From contig JBBRAH010000001.1 in NCBI GenBank assembly GCA_038206985.1, positions 62,001 through 126,000 on the forward strand: a stretch of 64,000 nt of DNA, in the 5' to 3' direction. Source of the DNA: CAXMST01 sp038206985. GTDB taxonomy: Bacteria > Actinomycetota > Thermoleophilia > Solirubrobacterales > 70-9. The position numbers were made by a program, and so were the translations under genes. How positions within the stretch are numbered: the stretch's first letter is position 1; every line of letters begins with the position of its first letter. Shown piece after piece: positions 16,246 to 24,672 of this stretch. The notes beneath the pieces were generated by a model. The model ran no database searches and was not told where the DNA came from. It saw nothing but the letters and a program-made list of their open reading frames with translations.

Positions 16246-17000
16246 CGGCTGCGCTCCATGGTGACGACGACCGAGCCGACGTGATCGTCGGTTCCGGGGA
16301 TGCGCTGCCGGGCCAGCGGGCGAAGTCCCGCGCGTTGAGCCTCCAGGAGGAAGTCGTCGGCTCCGATCCGATCGAGCCGCACGACGTCGTAGGCCTCGCT
16401 CATCTCGCCGGCGGGGGAGACGAGCTGACGCAGGCGATGGATCTCCAGCCAGCCGGGCTCGCTGACCACGTTGACCGGGAGGCTCGAGTGGACCCAGCCC
16501 TCGACCTCGCGGACGTCGGGCAGCGGTTCCACCGGTCCCACGCCGGGCGGATCGTTCTCGTCGATCAGCGCAGCCGAAAAGACGCCGCCGGACGCCAGCG
16601 TCCGCTCCACGGCCGAGAACAGGCGAGCCCGCCCATCCGCGCCGCCCATCAGCAGCGCGAACTGCATCGGGGCGATGATCAGCCCGGCTGGACCGGGGAG
16701 GTAGAAGTCGCGGGCGTCGGCGCGCAGTGTGTGCACCTGCAGATCGCGCTCGGCCGCACGCTCAGCGAGCGCAGCCAGGAGCGCCTCCTCGCTGTCGACC
16801 GCGGTCACCTCGAAGCCGCGGGCCGCGAGATGCAGGCTGACCCGCCCGGTGCCGGCGCCGAGTTCGACCACGGGGCCGGGGGCGCGGGCGGCCAGTTCCT
16901 CCCAAACACCCAGGTCGGCGGCGTAGGAGCCGCACTCGGCGTCGTGCCAGACGGCAGGGCTGTCGACCCGCCCGCTGCGTGGCTCCTCGCCGGCACTCAC
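16242..17000 (-). CDS. Class I SAM-dependent methyltransferase inside the murT-gatD operon
   Basis: A 252-residue methyltransferase with the SAM-binding motif VVELGAGTGRVSLHLA near residues 45-60 and an acidic residue ending strand two (VTAVDSEEA). The substrate is unknown. An open frame extends to 17162, but GTG 17000 overlaps the murT stop as GTGA and gives a normal methyltransferase start, so the longer N-terminus is probably not translated. Four-base overlaps on both sides (murT upstream, gatD downstream) show it is part of the same operon. Its presence between the two halves of an obligate enzyme pair suggests a role in the same lipid II or cell-wall step, which is inference. Confidence 0.85.
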   Translation of the reverse strand: MSAGEEPRSGRVDSPAVWHDAECGSYAADLGVWEELAARAPGPVVELGAGTGRVSLHLAARGFEVTAVDSEEALLAALAERAAERDLQVHTLRADARDFYLPGPAGLIIAPMQFALLMGGADGRARLFSAVERTLASGGVFSAALIDENDPPGVGPVEPLPDVREVEGWVHSSLPVNVVSEPGWLEIHRLRQLVSPAGEMSEAYDVVRLDRIGADDFLLEAQRAGLRPLARQRIPGTDDHVGSVVVTMERSR

Positions 17001-18421
17001 CGCCAGTACTCCCCGGCGTGACCCTGGCGGGCGAGCAGCGTCCGCAACTCGAGCAGGGCCGTGTATGTCGGCAGCGCGAAAAGCCGGCCCGGCGCCTCCC
17101 CCAGCGCGTGGGCCAGAGACCGCTCGATGCCGGGCACCAGGGTGATCGCCTCGCTGGGCCAACCGGCGTACTTGAGCCGCAGGGCCATCTCGGCGCCCCG
17201 GGTCCCGGTGCAGGTGATGTGCCGCACGGAGCCGGCGAGCAGATCGAAATCCGCGTCCCAGACCCAGGAGACATCACGACCGTCGGCAATGCCGTCGTTG
17301 AGCGCGAGCCAGATGTCGAGTCCATCGGCGGCTTCAGCTCCTGCTTCCGCCTCCTGAGCGAGCGTGCGCAGCACCTCGTTGGCTCCTGCCGGGTTCTTGA
17401 TCAGGAAGATCGAGAGCGGCTGCCCCTCGATCTCGATCGTCTCGACCCGCCCGAACACGGCCCGCACATCCCTCAGCGCCTCGGCGATCGTCGCCATCGG
17501 CACCTCGAGACGCAGGCTCCCGGCAATCGCGGCGAGCGCGTTGTAGACGTTGTAGAGACCCGGAAGGGGCAGCTCGATCCGGGTGGCCCCGCCCTCGACG
17601 TTGACCGTGAAAGCCGACCCCGACATCCCGCGCAGCTCGATGTCGTCGGCGACCACGTCCGGCCGCGGGCGGTGCGCCTCGCAGTTCGAGCAGCGGTAGT
17701 GGCCCAGATGGCCCACGAAGGCCCGCTCGTAGACGTATGGAGCTCCGCAGCGCCGGCAGTGTTTGGCGTCGTGGGCGTGCTGCAGCTGGGGAAGCGCCTG
17801 CGAGGCATCTTCGATCCCGAAGTAGGTGACGCCGGGCCGGCGTTGGAGGTCGCGGTCGCGACCGAGGTCGGCGACGAGGGGGTCGTCGGCGTTGAGCACG
17901 AACTCCGAACCGGACCCGGCCAGCTCACCGACGAGGACGGCCCACTCGTCGGCGAGCCGCTCGAGCTCGCCGTAGCGGTCGAGCTGGTCCCGGAAGAGGT
18001 TGGCGAGGAGGACCAGGCGGGGCTGGAGTGCCGCGCTGACTCTCGGCAGCCAGGCCTCATCGACCTCGAAGAGTCCCTCGTGCCCGCGCTGCTCGAGCAG
18101 CGCCGTCGCTACACCCCAGGCCATGTTCGAGCCGGCGCGGTTGTGGACCGGCGTGCGCCCCGCCGCTTCCATCGCAGCCGCGATCATGCCCGCGGTGGTC
18201 GTCTTGCCGTTGGTCGCGCTGATCACCGTCGATCCGCGATCGAGGTCCTCGCCGAGGCGTCCGATCGCATCCGGCGCGGAGCGCAGCAGGAGCCGGCCCG
18301 GCAGGGTGGTGCCCCCGCCGCGGCCGCTGAGCCTGCTGAGGCGCCCGACCGCGCGGGCGAGCACGCGCTTCAGCGCAAAGCCGCGGGAGCGGCGCACGGA
18401 CCGGGTGGTGGGGTCAGTCAC
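16997..18421 (-). CDS. murT: Lipid II isoglutaminyl synthase, Mur ligase-like subunit
   Basis: MurT is the ATP-dependent ligase subunit that with GatD amidates lipid II. The roughly 474-residue product has the Mur ligase P-loop region STVISATNGKTTTAGMIA (about 63-80), an inserted zinc ribbon with two Cys pairs (HCRRCGAPYVYE and RCSNCEAHRP) that is specific to MurT-type proteins, the Mur ligase central domain and a DUF1727 C-terminal domain. GTG 18421 overlaps the end of the lipid kinase gene; a TTG at 18436 is an alternative start. It is followed by the methyltransferase and gatD with four-base overlaps. Confidence 0.93.
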   Translation of the reverse strand: MTDPTTRSVRRSRGFALKRVLARAVGRLSRLSGRGGGTTLPGRLLLRSAPDAIGRLGEDLDRGSTVISATNGKTTTAGMIAAAMEAAGRTPVHNRAGSNMAWGVATALLEQRGHEGLFEVDEAWLPRVSAALQPRLVLLANLFRDQLDRYGELERLADEWAVLVGELAGSGSEFVLNADDPLVADLGRDRDLQRRPGVTYFGIEDASQALPQLQHAHDAKHCRRCGAPYVYERAFVGHLGHYRCSNCEAHRPRPDVVADDIELRGMSGSAFTVNVEGGATRIELPLPGLYNVYNALAAIAGSLRLEVPMATIAEALRDVRAVFGRVETIEIEGQPLSIFLIKNPAGANEVLRTLAQEAEAGAEAADGLDIWLALNDGIADGRDVSWVWDADFDLLAGSVRHITCTGTRGAEMALRLKYAGWPSEAITLVPGIERSLAHALGEAPGRLFALPTYTALLELRTLLARQGHAGEYWR

Positions 18422-19340
18422 CCGCGCCGGGCGCAATCACGTCGAGGGCGGCAGCGCGGAGCTTGATCGTCACCGGCAACTCGGTGAGATGCTCACCGTC
18501 GGCGTAGACGCTGAACGGGCGATCAGCCTCAATCCGCAGCTCTGCCGTCCGGAAGCAGCCCACCTCGGGCTTGGTGAGGTGCTCGCCCCTGAAGACCGAC
18601 GGCAGGCCGCCGATGAACCGCAGCCTGGAAACCTCCGATGTGGTGACCACATCGAGCAGGCCGTCGTCGAGCTGGGCCTCCGGCGCGACGAACATGCCGC
18701 CACCGTAGGCCTGCGAGTTGGCCGCTGCCACGGAGTAACCCACGATCTCGTGGAAGCCGTCGTCGGCGTGCAAGGTGAAGCGGGCCGGCTTCCATTGAGC
18801 GAGGGCGCGGAGCGCCGCGTACGCATAGACGAGCGGACCCTTGACGAACCGCGCCTCGTTGGCGATCCGGTTCGCATCCGAGTCGAAGCCGCAGCTGGCG
18901 ATGCAGAGGAAGCGCGCGCCGTTGGCCTCGCCGACATCGATGCGTCGCAGGTTTCCGGCCGCCAGGTTGGCGACTGCCGCCGCGGGCTCGGTCGGGATGC
19001 CGAGCACCCGGGCCAGATCGTTGCCGCGGCCGCCCGGAATGATGCCGAGGGCCGTGTCGCGGTCGGCCAGGAAGCCGCCGATGCGGCCGATCATGCCGTC
19101 GCCGCTGACGACGACGGGTGTCTCCGCGGCCGCAACGCCGGCCTCGGCCTCGGCCTCGGCGTGGTTGAGATCGCTGGTCAAAACGACCCGGTAACGCAGG
19201 CCCGCGGAACTCATCGCGTCCTCTATCTCCGGCAGCCGCTTGCCGGCCCGGCCACCGCCGGCCGAGGGATTGACCAGCATCAGATACGAGCGCTGCACGG
19301 CGGCAGGACCCGTTGCCGGGGTCTCAATCGGCTCACTCAT
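18414..19340 (-). CDS. Diacylglycerol/lipid kinase family protein
   Basis: A 308-residue member of the DAGK_cat family (YegS/BmrU/DgkB type), which phosphorylates lipid alcohols such as diacylglycerol or undecaprenol-like substrates with ATP. LMLVNPSAGGGRAGK marks the N-terminus. The usual GGDGT nucleotide loop reads SGDGMIGRIGG here, while the later GGRGNDLAR motif is intact. The ATG at 19340 lies seven bases after TAGATT. Placement at the head of the murT operon suggests a link to envelope lipid recycling, as inference only. Confidence 0.88.
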   Translation of the reverse strand: MSEPIETPATGPAAVQRSYLMLVNPSAGGGRAGKRLPEIEDAMSSAGLRYRVVLTSDLNHAEAEAEAGVAAAETPVVVSGDGMIGRIGGFLADRDTALGIIPGGRGNDLARVLGIPTEPAAAVANLAAGNLRRIDVGEANGARFLCIASCGFDSDANRIANEARFVKGPLVYAYAALRALAQWKPARFTLHADDGFHEIVGYSVAAANSQAYGGGMFVAPEAQLDDGLLDVVTTSEVSRLRFIGGLPSVFRGEHLTKPEVGCFRTAELRIEADRPFSVYADGEHLTELPVTIKLRAAALDVIAPGAGD

Positions 19341-19347
19341 CGGGCAC

Positions 19348-19353
19348 AATCTA
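19348..19353 (-). promoter_or_regulatory. Leaderless-type -10 box (TAGATT) for the lipid kinase-murT-gatD operon
   Basis: TAGATT on the minus strand ends seven bases before the ATG at 19340, without a Shine-Dalgarno sequence. It would drive four overlapping genes. Confidence 0.45.
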
Positions 19354-19366
19354 AGCCGAGCCGCGG

Positions 19367-20047
19367 CTACTCGCCCTTGCGGGCGACGAAGTAGGAGCCG
19401 CTGCCGATCCGGCCGGCGCTGACCTTGAAGAAGCCGTAACGCTTGAAGCCCCGTTCGAGGACGGCGTCCGGGGTGAAGAACGGAGTGCGCTCGCCCGAGC
19501 TCGCCGCGACGATCACGTGTCCACCGTGGCGCAGCATTCGTGCTGCCTCGCCGAAGAAGGGCGGCATGTTGAGCTGGGTGACGAGGTCGAAGTGCTCATC
19601 CGGGAACGGCAGCGAGGACGCATCGGCCACCTTGAACGTGACGCGCGCGTCGGGATCGAGGCCGACCTTGGACTGGGCCCGCCGGATCATCTCCTCGGAG
19701 ATATCAACGCCGCGGACCGCGGCGTGGGGGAACTCGCGGGCGATGAACAGGGCGGCGACCCCCGTGCCGGTACCCAGGTCGAGAGCGCGTTCCGGGCGGC
19801 GATCAATCTTCGTGACCGCCACTGCCAGAGGGGCGAGGTGGGAGGGCCCCGGAGCGCCCGTGCGCTCATCCCAGCCGGAGGCGCGTTCATCGAAGTACGA
19901 AGTCATCGGCCGCCTGAGCAGAGGCCAGAGCCAAGGCGCATGGGCCACAGCGTTGTTGAGAGCCCTCCCGATCAGCCGCACCCGCGTCGGCGGGCCGCTG
20001 AGTTCCTCGGGTTCGGTGATCGGAGATTCGGAGTCGCTCGTAGTCAT
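19367..20047 (-). CDS. Class I SAM-dependent methyltransferase
   Basis: A 226-residue methyltransferase. ALDLGTGTGVAALFIA (about residues 89-104) is SAM motif I, GVDISEEMI is the acidic loop, and VADASSLPFPDEHFDLVTQLN is the motif II/III region typical of UbiE/ubiquinone-type methyltransferases. The substrate is not known. It is transcribed toward the lipid kinase gene, ending 26 bases before that gene's start, and faces away from the cyclophilin gene. Confidence 0.85.
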   Translation of the reverse strand: MTTSDSESPITEPEELSGPPTRVRLIGRALNNAVAHAPWLWPLLRRPMTSYFDERASGWDERTGAPGPSHLAPLAVAVTKIDRRPERALDLGTGTGVAALFIAREFPHAAVRGVDISEEMIRRAQSKVGLDPDARVTFKVADASSLPFPDEHFDLVTQLNMPPFFGEAARMLRHGGHVIVAASSGERTPFFTPDAVLERGFKRYGFFKVSAGRIGSGSYFVARKGE

Positions 20048-20130
20048 TGGCGCATGATCGCAACCCGTTAGGCTCCCGCGCCACGTGGCCGGGACGGCCT
20101 GGCACTCGAAAGCAGGAGATTCACGAGCAT

Positions 20131-20841
20131 ATGGCGGATCAGATCAGCATGCCCCCCGAAGGTGGTCGCGAGAGCGGGCCCGGCCGTAATGGTGCGCTGA
20201 TCTTCGGCGGCGTGATGCTCATAGTGATCGGGGTCGTGGCCGTTGTTCTGCTCACGGGCGGGGATGAAGATTCCGGCTCCACGACCGCCGACGGCGGTTG
20301 CCAGACGGTCGACGCCCCGGCCCCGAAGACCGTTGACCTGCCCGGCCCCGACGCCAAGGCGCCCACGGCCGGCTCCGTCGTCTTCAACACCTCCTGCGGC
20401 AGCTTCACCGTCGCGCTGGACGCTGAACGGGCGCCGAAGACAGCGGCCTCCTTCCAGTACCTCGCCGAGGAGGGTGTCTTCGACAACACGCCCTTCCACC
20501 GCATCGCTCCCGGCTTCGTGATCCAGGGCGGTGACCCCAGCGGGGACGGCAGCGGCGGCCCCGGCTACTCGGTCGAGGAGCGACCGCCCTCGGATCTTTC
20601 CTACACCCGGGGCCTGGTGGCGATGGCCAAGACCGGGGCCGAGCCCCCTGGCACGTCCGGAAGCCAGTTCTTCGTGGTCACCGCCGAGGCCGACGCAGGC
20701 CTACCGCCCGAGTACGCGGTGGTTGGCGAGGTCACCGAGGGCATGGACACGATCGCCGCAATCGAGGCCCTGGGAGTACCGGGGTCCGACGGGCCGCCGA
20801 CGATGCCCGTCGTAATCGAAACCGCAACCGCAGAAAGCTGA
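20131..20841 (+). CDS. Membrane-anchored cyclophilin-type peptidyl-prolyl isomerase
   Basis: A 236-residue protein with a cytoplasmic N-terminus, one membrane segment (about residues 22-45, ALIFGGVMLIVIGVVAVVLL) and an extracytoplasmic cyclophilin domain (about 85-236). Active-site blocks are FDNTPFHRIAPGFVIQGGDP, VAMAKTGAEPPGTSGSQFFV and YAVVGEVTEGMDTI. Such enzymes help fold exported proteins. ATG 20131 is chosen because AGGAG lies at 20114-20118; the open frame extends upstream to 20047 without a good start. It leads a probable unit with the peroxiredoxin gene 11 bases downstream. Confidence 0.92.
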   Translation: MADQISMPPEGGRESGPGRNGALIFGGVMLIVIGVVAVVLLTGGDEDSGSTTADGGCQTVDAPAPKTVDLPGPDAKAPTAGSVVFNTSCGSFTVALDAERAPKTAASFQYLAEEGVFDNTPFHRIAPGFVIQGGDPSGDGSGGPGYSVEERPPSDLSYTRGLVAMAKTGAEPPGTSGSQFFVVTAEADAGLPPEYAVVGEVTEGMDTIAAIEALGVPGSDGPPTMPVVIETATAES

Positions 20842-20852
20842 GGAACGATCTG

Positions 20853-21320
20853 ATGGCAAAGCTGAAGGTGGGCGACGTCGCTCCCGATTTCGAGAAGCCG
20901 TGGACAGGCGAGGGCGAGTTCAAGCTCTCCGACCATCAGGGCAAGTGGGTCATCCTGGCCTTTTACCCCGGCGACGAGACCTCCGTCTGCACGCGGCAGA
21001 TGTGCGAGTACCGGGACAACAAGGAGACGTTCGAAGGGCTCGATGCCGAGGTCATCGGCATCTCACCCCAGGCGGTCGAATCGCATGAGAGCTTCATGGC
21101 CAACCACAACCTGACGATCCCGCTGATCGCCGACGAGGGACTCGAGGTGGCGGACGCCTACGGCATCAAGCTTGCCTCGGCTCTGCGCCGCGCCGTCTTT
21201 ATCGTCGATCCCGAGGGCAAGATCGCCCACCGGGACGTGAAGATGCTCGGGCTCAACTACACCGACAGCTCCGAGATCGCGGAGGCGCTCTCCGACGCCC
21301 GCGCCCGCGTCGCGGCCTGA
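20853..21320 (+). CDS. Peroxiredoxin (Bcp/AhpC-TSA family)
   Basis: A 155-residue thiol peroxidase. The peroxidatic cysteine is Cys46 in FYPGDETSVCTRQMCEYR, with a second cysteine five residues on (Cys51), as in atypical 2-Cys Bcp-type peroxiredoxins. The C-terminal block RAVFIVDPEGKIAHRDV is normal. It reduces hydrogen peroxide and organic hydroperoxides using thioredoxin or a similar donor. It sits 11 bases after the cyclophilin gene, preceded by GAGGAACG as a plausible ribosome binding site. Confidence 0.93.
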   Translation: MAKLKVGDVAPDFEKPWTGEGEFKLSDHQGKWVILAFYPGDETSVCTRQMCEYRDNKETFEGLDAEVIGISPQAVESHESFMANHNLTIPLIADEGLEVADAYGIKLASALRRAVFIVDPEGKIAHRDVKMLGLNYTDSSEIAEALSDARARVAA

Positions 21321-21358
21321 GTCGGGCTCCCGGCACCATCCCGGGGCCGAAGCCAGCC

Positions 21359-22222
21359 ATGCCTGCCGTCGATCAGCAAACCTTCGAGGTCGAGGCCCCC
21401 GACGGGACGGCGCTGCGCGGCTGGAGCCAGAGCGAAGGCGACACGAAAGGCACGCCGATCCTGCTCGCGCATGGGATCACCGCGCACCGCGACCTCGTCG
21501 TGCACGGCTCGAGCCACCTGCCGCGGGTCGGCTACCGGTTGCTGTCCTACGACGCCCGGGCGCACGGCGAGAGCGATCCCGGAGCCGGGGGCTACTCCTA
21601 CGAGACCCTCGCCGACGACCTCGACACCGTGGCCGGCGAGCAAGGGGGAGAGGGAGGCATCCTGGTCGGCCACTCGATGGGCTCGCACACGATCTTGACG
21701 CTGGCCCTGCGCGACCCGGGCCGCTGGGCCGGACTGGTTCTGATCGGCCCGGCCAGTCGCGGGCTCAGCCCCGATCCCTCCTCGCTCGCCTACTGGGACT
21801 CGCTCGCCGACGGGCTCGAGCAGGACGGGACCGACGGCTGGCTGGCGGCCTACGAGGCCGGCGGCCTCGACCCGGAGTGGCGCGAGACCCTGCTGCGTAT
21901 CGCGCGGGCCCGGATCGAGCGTCACGAGCACCCCGGTGCCCTCGCGGACGCGCTGCGCGCGGTTCCACGCTCGGTCCCCTTCAACGGGGTCGAGGCGCTC
22001 ACGGCGCTCGAGCTCCCCGTATTGATCGTCGCCAGCCACGACGATGCCGACCCAGGCCATCCCTACGCCACAGCCGAGCTGATCCGCGAGCAGCTGCCGG
22101 AGGCGGATCTGATCAGCGAGGATTCGGGAGAGAGCCCACTCGCCTGGCAGGGCGGCAAACTGAGCCGGGCGATCGAGGAGTTCGCCGGCTCGCCGGCGAT
22201 CGCCGAACGCCTACCGGGCTGA
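21359..22222 (+). CDS. Alpha/beta hydrolase
   Basis: A 287-residue alpha/beta-hydrolase fold protein. ILLAHGITAHRD supplies the oxyanion region, the nucleophile elbow is VGHSMGSHT (Ser near 106), SYDARAHGESDPGAGGYSYETLADD is the classic segment before it, and ASHDDADPGHPYA carries a likely catalytic Asp. The catalytic His near the C-terminus is not clear by eye. Substrate is unknown; members include esterases, lipases and epoxide hydrolase-like enzymes. Confidence 0.85.
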   Translation: MPAVDQQTFEVEAPDGTALRGWSQSEGDTKGTPILLAHGITAHRDLVVHGSSHLPRVGYRLLSYDARAHGESDPGAGGYSYETLADDLDTVAGEQGGEGGILVGHSMGSHTILTLALRDPGRWAGLVLIGPASRGLSPDPSSLAYWDSLADGLEQDGTDGWLAAYEAGGLDPEWRETLLRIARARIERHEHPGALADALRAVPRSVPFNGVEALTALELPVLIVASHDDADPGHPYATAELIREQLPEADLISEDSGESPLAWQGGKLSRAIEEFAGSPAIAERLPG

Positions 22223-22234
22223 GGGGCCGGTCGC

Positions 22235-22639
22235 TCAGCGCCGCTCCCGGCGCCAGACGAGCCGTAGGCCCGACCACGTCTCATCGATCGCGCAGACTTT
22301 GTTGTCGACCAGACCAAGTGGAAGCGCGACCTCGCGGACCACGTCCTCGGTCATGTCGGTGAGCACCCCGGAGCTCCGCTTCGGCCAGGCGATCCACAGC
22401 CCTCCCGCGGGGAAGATGGACTCGCCGAGGCGTTCGACGCTGCGCTCGAATTCACGCCGATTGCGGACGAAGCTCACGATCACGTCACGCTCCCCGCGGG
22501 TCGTCTTGCGTTCCTCGACGCCCGCCGGCAGCTCGCCGAGTGTGTCGGCAAAGCCCTCGGGCGAGCGCTCGAAGGCGATCACCGAGCCCTCCTTGATCCC
22601 GAGCTTCTTGGGCAGCGGTGTCCCTGAGTAGCCGGCCAC
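22235..22639 (-). CDS. DUF3052 family protein
   Basis: A 134-residue protein recognised by AGYSGTPLPKKLGIKEGSVIA at its start and GGLWIAWPKRSSGVLTDMTEDVVREVALPLGLVDNKVCAIDETWSGLRLVWRR-type blocks at its end, which match the DUF3052 family found across actinomycetes. No enzymatic motif is visible and no function is known. GTG 22639 is chosen because homologues begin at this point; an open frame continues to 22711 but overlaps the divergent gene. It converges on the hydrolase gene with 12 bases between. Confidence 0.75.
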   Translation of the reverse strand: MAGYSGTPLPKKLGIKEGSVIAFERSPEGFADTLGELPAGVEERKTTRGERDVIVSFVRNRREFERSVERLGESIFPAGGLWIAWPKRSSGVLTDMTEDVVREVALPLGLVDNKVCAIDETWSGLRLVWRRERR

Positions 22640-22685
22640 GCGGCTGATCCTAGATCGCCTCGCGCAGGCGAGGGACCAAGCTTCG

Positions 22686-22691
22686 TATCCT
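22686..22691 (+). promoter_or_regulatory. Leaderless-type -10 box (TATCCT)
   Basis: TATCCT ends six bases before the ATG at 22698, without a Shine-Dalgarno sequence. Confidence 0.45.
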
Positions 22692-22697
22692 TGCTCC

Positions 22698-23054
22698 ATG
22701 AACGCAGACAACCAGCCGCCTGACGTCGGTATCGCAATCCATTACAACGCGGTCCCGCAGGGGACCACCGTCTACGACGACCAGAACGTCGCGGTGGGCA
22801 CGGTGCGCCAGGTGGTCGACAACTACCGCGAACACATCCTCGACGGCGTCGTGATCAGCGACAACGACGGGGGGATCCGCTTCGTCGATGGCCCCGAGGT
22901 CACCCGCACGTTCGAGCGCGGTGTGTTCCTCTCGATCAACGCGGCCGAAGTCGCCCAACTCGAGCCGCCGGAGAATGGGCCGGGCGTGTTCTCGGCCAAC
23001 CGCGCTTCAGGCCGACTGAGCAAGCTGTTCGGCGGGGCCTGGAAGCGCAAGTAG
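22698..23054 (+). CDS. Small hypothetical protein, PRC-barrel-like
   Basis: A 118-residue soluble protein of unknown function. The segment TTVYDDQNVAVGTVRQVVDNYREHILDG followed by RFVDGPEVTRTFERGVFLSINAAEVAQL has the strand pattern of small PRC-barrel-like stress proteins (DUF2171-like), but the match is weak. The C-terminus is basic (GRLSKLFGGAWKRK). It is followed after three bases by the convergent flavodoxin-like gene. Confidence 0.6.
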   Translation: MNADNQPPDVGIAIHYNAVPQGTTVYDDQNVAVGTVRQVVDNYREHILDGVVISDNDGGIRFVDGPEVTRTFERGVFLSINAAEVAQLEPPENGPGVFSANRASGRLSKLFGGAWKRK

Positions 23055-23057
23055 CCG

Positions 23058-23816
23058 TCAGCTGCGGTAGTCCGGGTTGGGGAAGTCGAAGCTGCAGCCG
23101 GCGTCCCACTTATCACGCTGATTGCCGTGCGCGGGGATGCCGCCCGCGTCAGCGAGCATGCGCGCCATGTGCATCAGGTTCCAGGTCATGAACGTGGTGT
23201 TGCGGTTGGTGAAGTCGTTGCCGCGACCGCCCTCGTCGGGATCGAGGTAGGAGGGACCCGGGCCCGCCTCGCCGATCCAGCCCGCATCCGCCTGAGGAGG
23301 AACTGAGTAGCCGAGATGCTGCAGCGAGTAGAGGATGTTCATCGCGCAGTGCTTGATCCCGTCCTCGTTGCCGGTGATCAGGCAGCCACCGACCCGCCCG
23401 TAGTACGCCGACTGACCGTCGTCGTTGAGCTTGCCCGAGTAGCCGTAGAGCCGCTCGACCACCGTGGTGCAGACCGATGACTTCTCGCCCAGCCAGATCG
23501 GCGAACCCAGCACGAGGATGTTGGCGTCCATCACCTTCTGCTGGATCTCCGGCCAGGCGTCCTCGTCCCAGCCGTGTTCAGTCATGTCCTCGTAGATGCC
23601 GGTTGCGATCAGCTGGTCGGCGGCCCGGATGTTCTCGACCGCGATGCCGTTGCGGCGCATGATCTCTTCCGAGATGTCCATCAGGCCCTGGGTGTTCGAC
23701 ACCTCCGGGCTGCGCTTCAGCGTGCAGTTGATGAACACGGCACTGAGGTCGGAGAAATCGGTCTCGTTCTCCTCGCACATCGCCTGCTGCTGTTCGTTCA
23801 AGATCTCGTCGCTCAT
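23058..23816 (-). CDS. Flavodoxin/NADPH-dependent FMN reductase-like protein
   Basis: A 252-residue protein of the flavodoxin-like fold. AVFINCTLKRSPEVSNTQGLMD gives the FMN phosphate-binding start, ILVLGSPIWLGEKSSVCTTVVERL and GRVGGCLITGNEDGIKHCAMNIL are the flavin and dimer-contact segments of NAD(P)H-dependent reductases (WrbA/ISF-like). Partner and substrate are unknown. Upstream bases near the ATG include GAGGAGCC, a fair ribosome binding site. Another flavoprotein gene follows the same orientation 72 bases upstream, so the two may share a redox role. Confidence 0.82.
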   Translation of the reverse strand: MSDEILNEQQQAMCEENETDFSDLSAVFINCTLKRSPEVSNTQGLMDISEEIMRRNGIAVENIRAADQLIATGIYEDMTEHGWDEDAWPEIQQKVMDANILVLGSPIWLGEKSSVCTTVVERLYGYSGKLNDDGQSAYYGRVGGCLITGNEDGIKHCAMNILYSLQHLGYSVPPQADAGWIGEAGPGPSYLDPDEGGRGNDFTNRNTTFMTWNLMHMARMLADAGGIPAHGNQRDKWDAGCSFDFPNPDYRS

Positions 23817-23888
23817 CTGGAAAGGCTCCTCGCGATAGAAGTGGGCCTGACGACCCTACAACCGGGCCGCTTACCGACGCCTTACAGC

Positions 23889-24536
23889 TCAGCCGCTTTC
23901 GCCCGGCGCGCCCTCCCGCGCATCGAAGTGGCCGGGCCACTCGTCATACGGAATTCGCGTTCTCTCGCGCAGCGGGCCCAACTCAGACCACTGGATCTTG
24001 CCCAGCCGTGCCAGCGGTCGCAGCAGCTCGACGTCCGGCAGCTCGCCGTCGAGCACGCCCGTATCGATCGCGGCGTGGACCACCTGACCGAACACCACTG
24101 TCGAAGACTCACCGAACGACACGCTGCGCAGGTAGCGACATTCGAAGGCGACGGGTGACTCGGCAACCCTGGGCGGAGCGACCACCGCGCTCGGCTCCAT
24201 TGCCACGCCCACGGCCTCGAACTCGCTGACCTCGGCGGGAAAGTTGGTCGCGGTCGCGTTGACCTGCTCGAAGAGCTGCTCGGGGGCGAAGTTGACGACG
24301 AACTCACAGGTCTCCTCAATGTTGCTCTGCGAGTCCTTGCGCCCGACGGAGGTGAACTGCAGCACCGCGGGATCGACCGAGGCCACGGTGAAGAACGAGT
24401 GCGGGGCGAGGTTGGCCACACCGTCAGCGGAGAGCGAAGAGACCCAGGCGATCGGGCGCGGAACCACAGAGGAGGTGAGCACTTTGTAGAAGGCCCAGGG
24501 GTCCATGGCTCCGGGATCGATCTCTTTTCGGGGCAT
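23889..24536 (-). CDS. Flavin reductase family protein
   Basis: A 215-residue FMN-binding split-barrel protein of the DIM6/NTAB (flavin reductase-like) group. VLTSSVVPRPIAWVSSLSADGVANLAPHSFF is the diagnostic N-terminal block, followed by PAVLQFTSVGRKDSQSNIEETCEFVVN. Such proteins reduce flavin for a monooxygenase or act alone as FMN reductases. ATG 24536 lies seven bases after a TAGCCT box and has no ribosome binding site. A diverged copy of the dispersed repeat is found just upstream. Confidence 0.88.
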   Translation of the reverse strand: MPRKEIDPGAMDPWAFYKVLTSSVVPRPIAWVSSLSADGVANLAPHSFFTVASVDPAVLQFTSVGRKDSQSNIEETCEFVVNFAPEQLFEQVNATATNFPAEVSEFEAVGVAMEPSAVVAPPRVAESPVAFECRYLRSVSFGESSTVVFGQVVHAAIDTGVLDGELPDVELLRPLARLGKIQWSELGPLRERTRIPYDEWPGHFDAREGAPGESG

Positions 24537-24543
24537 CGCCAGC

Positions 24544-24549
24544 AGGCTA
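24544..24549 (-). promoter_or_regulatory. Leaderless-type -10 box (TAGCCT)
   Basis: TAGCCT on the minus strand ends seven bases before the flavin reductase ATG at 24536. Confidence 0.45.
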
Positions 24550-24593
24550 TCGGGGCCGCCCTGCTGGACAGCCCGGCGATCGGCAGTCCTGTT

Positions 24594-24655
24594 GGCTGGC
24601 CGGCGACCTCTGACGCGTTCTACCGACCTAGACGGTCCGCTATCCGCAGCAAAGG
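24594..24655. repeat. Dispersed repeat, copy 1 (diverged)
   Basis: About 62 bases that match the 74-bp repeat at 43.6 and 62.1 kb at roughly 55 positions by eye. The shared core is CTCTGACGCGTTCTAC, then GACCTA and ACGGTC. It fills most of the gap between the I78-type lipoprotein gene and the flavin reductase gene. Confidence 0.75.
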
Positions 24656-24672
24656 CCGATCAAAGGGGTCCG

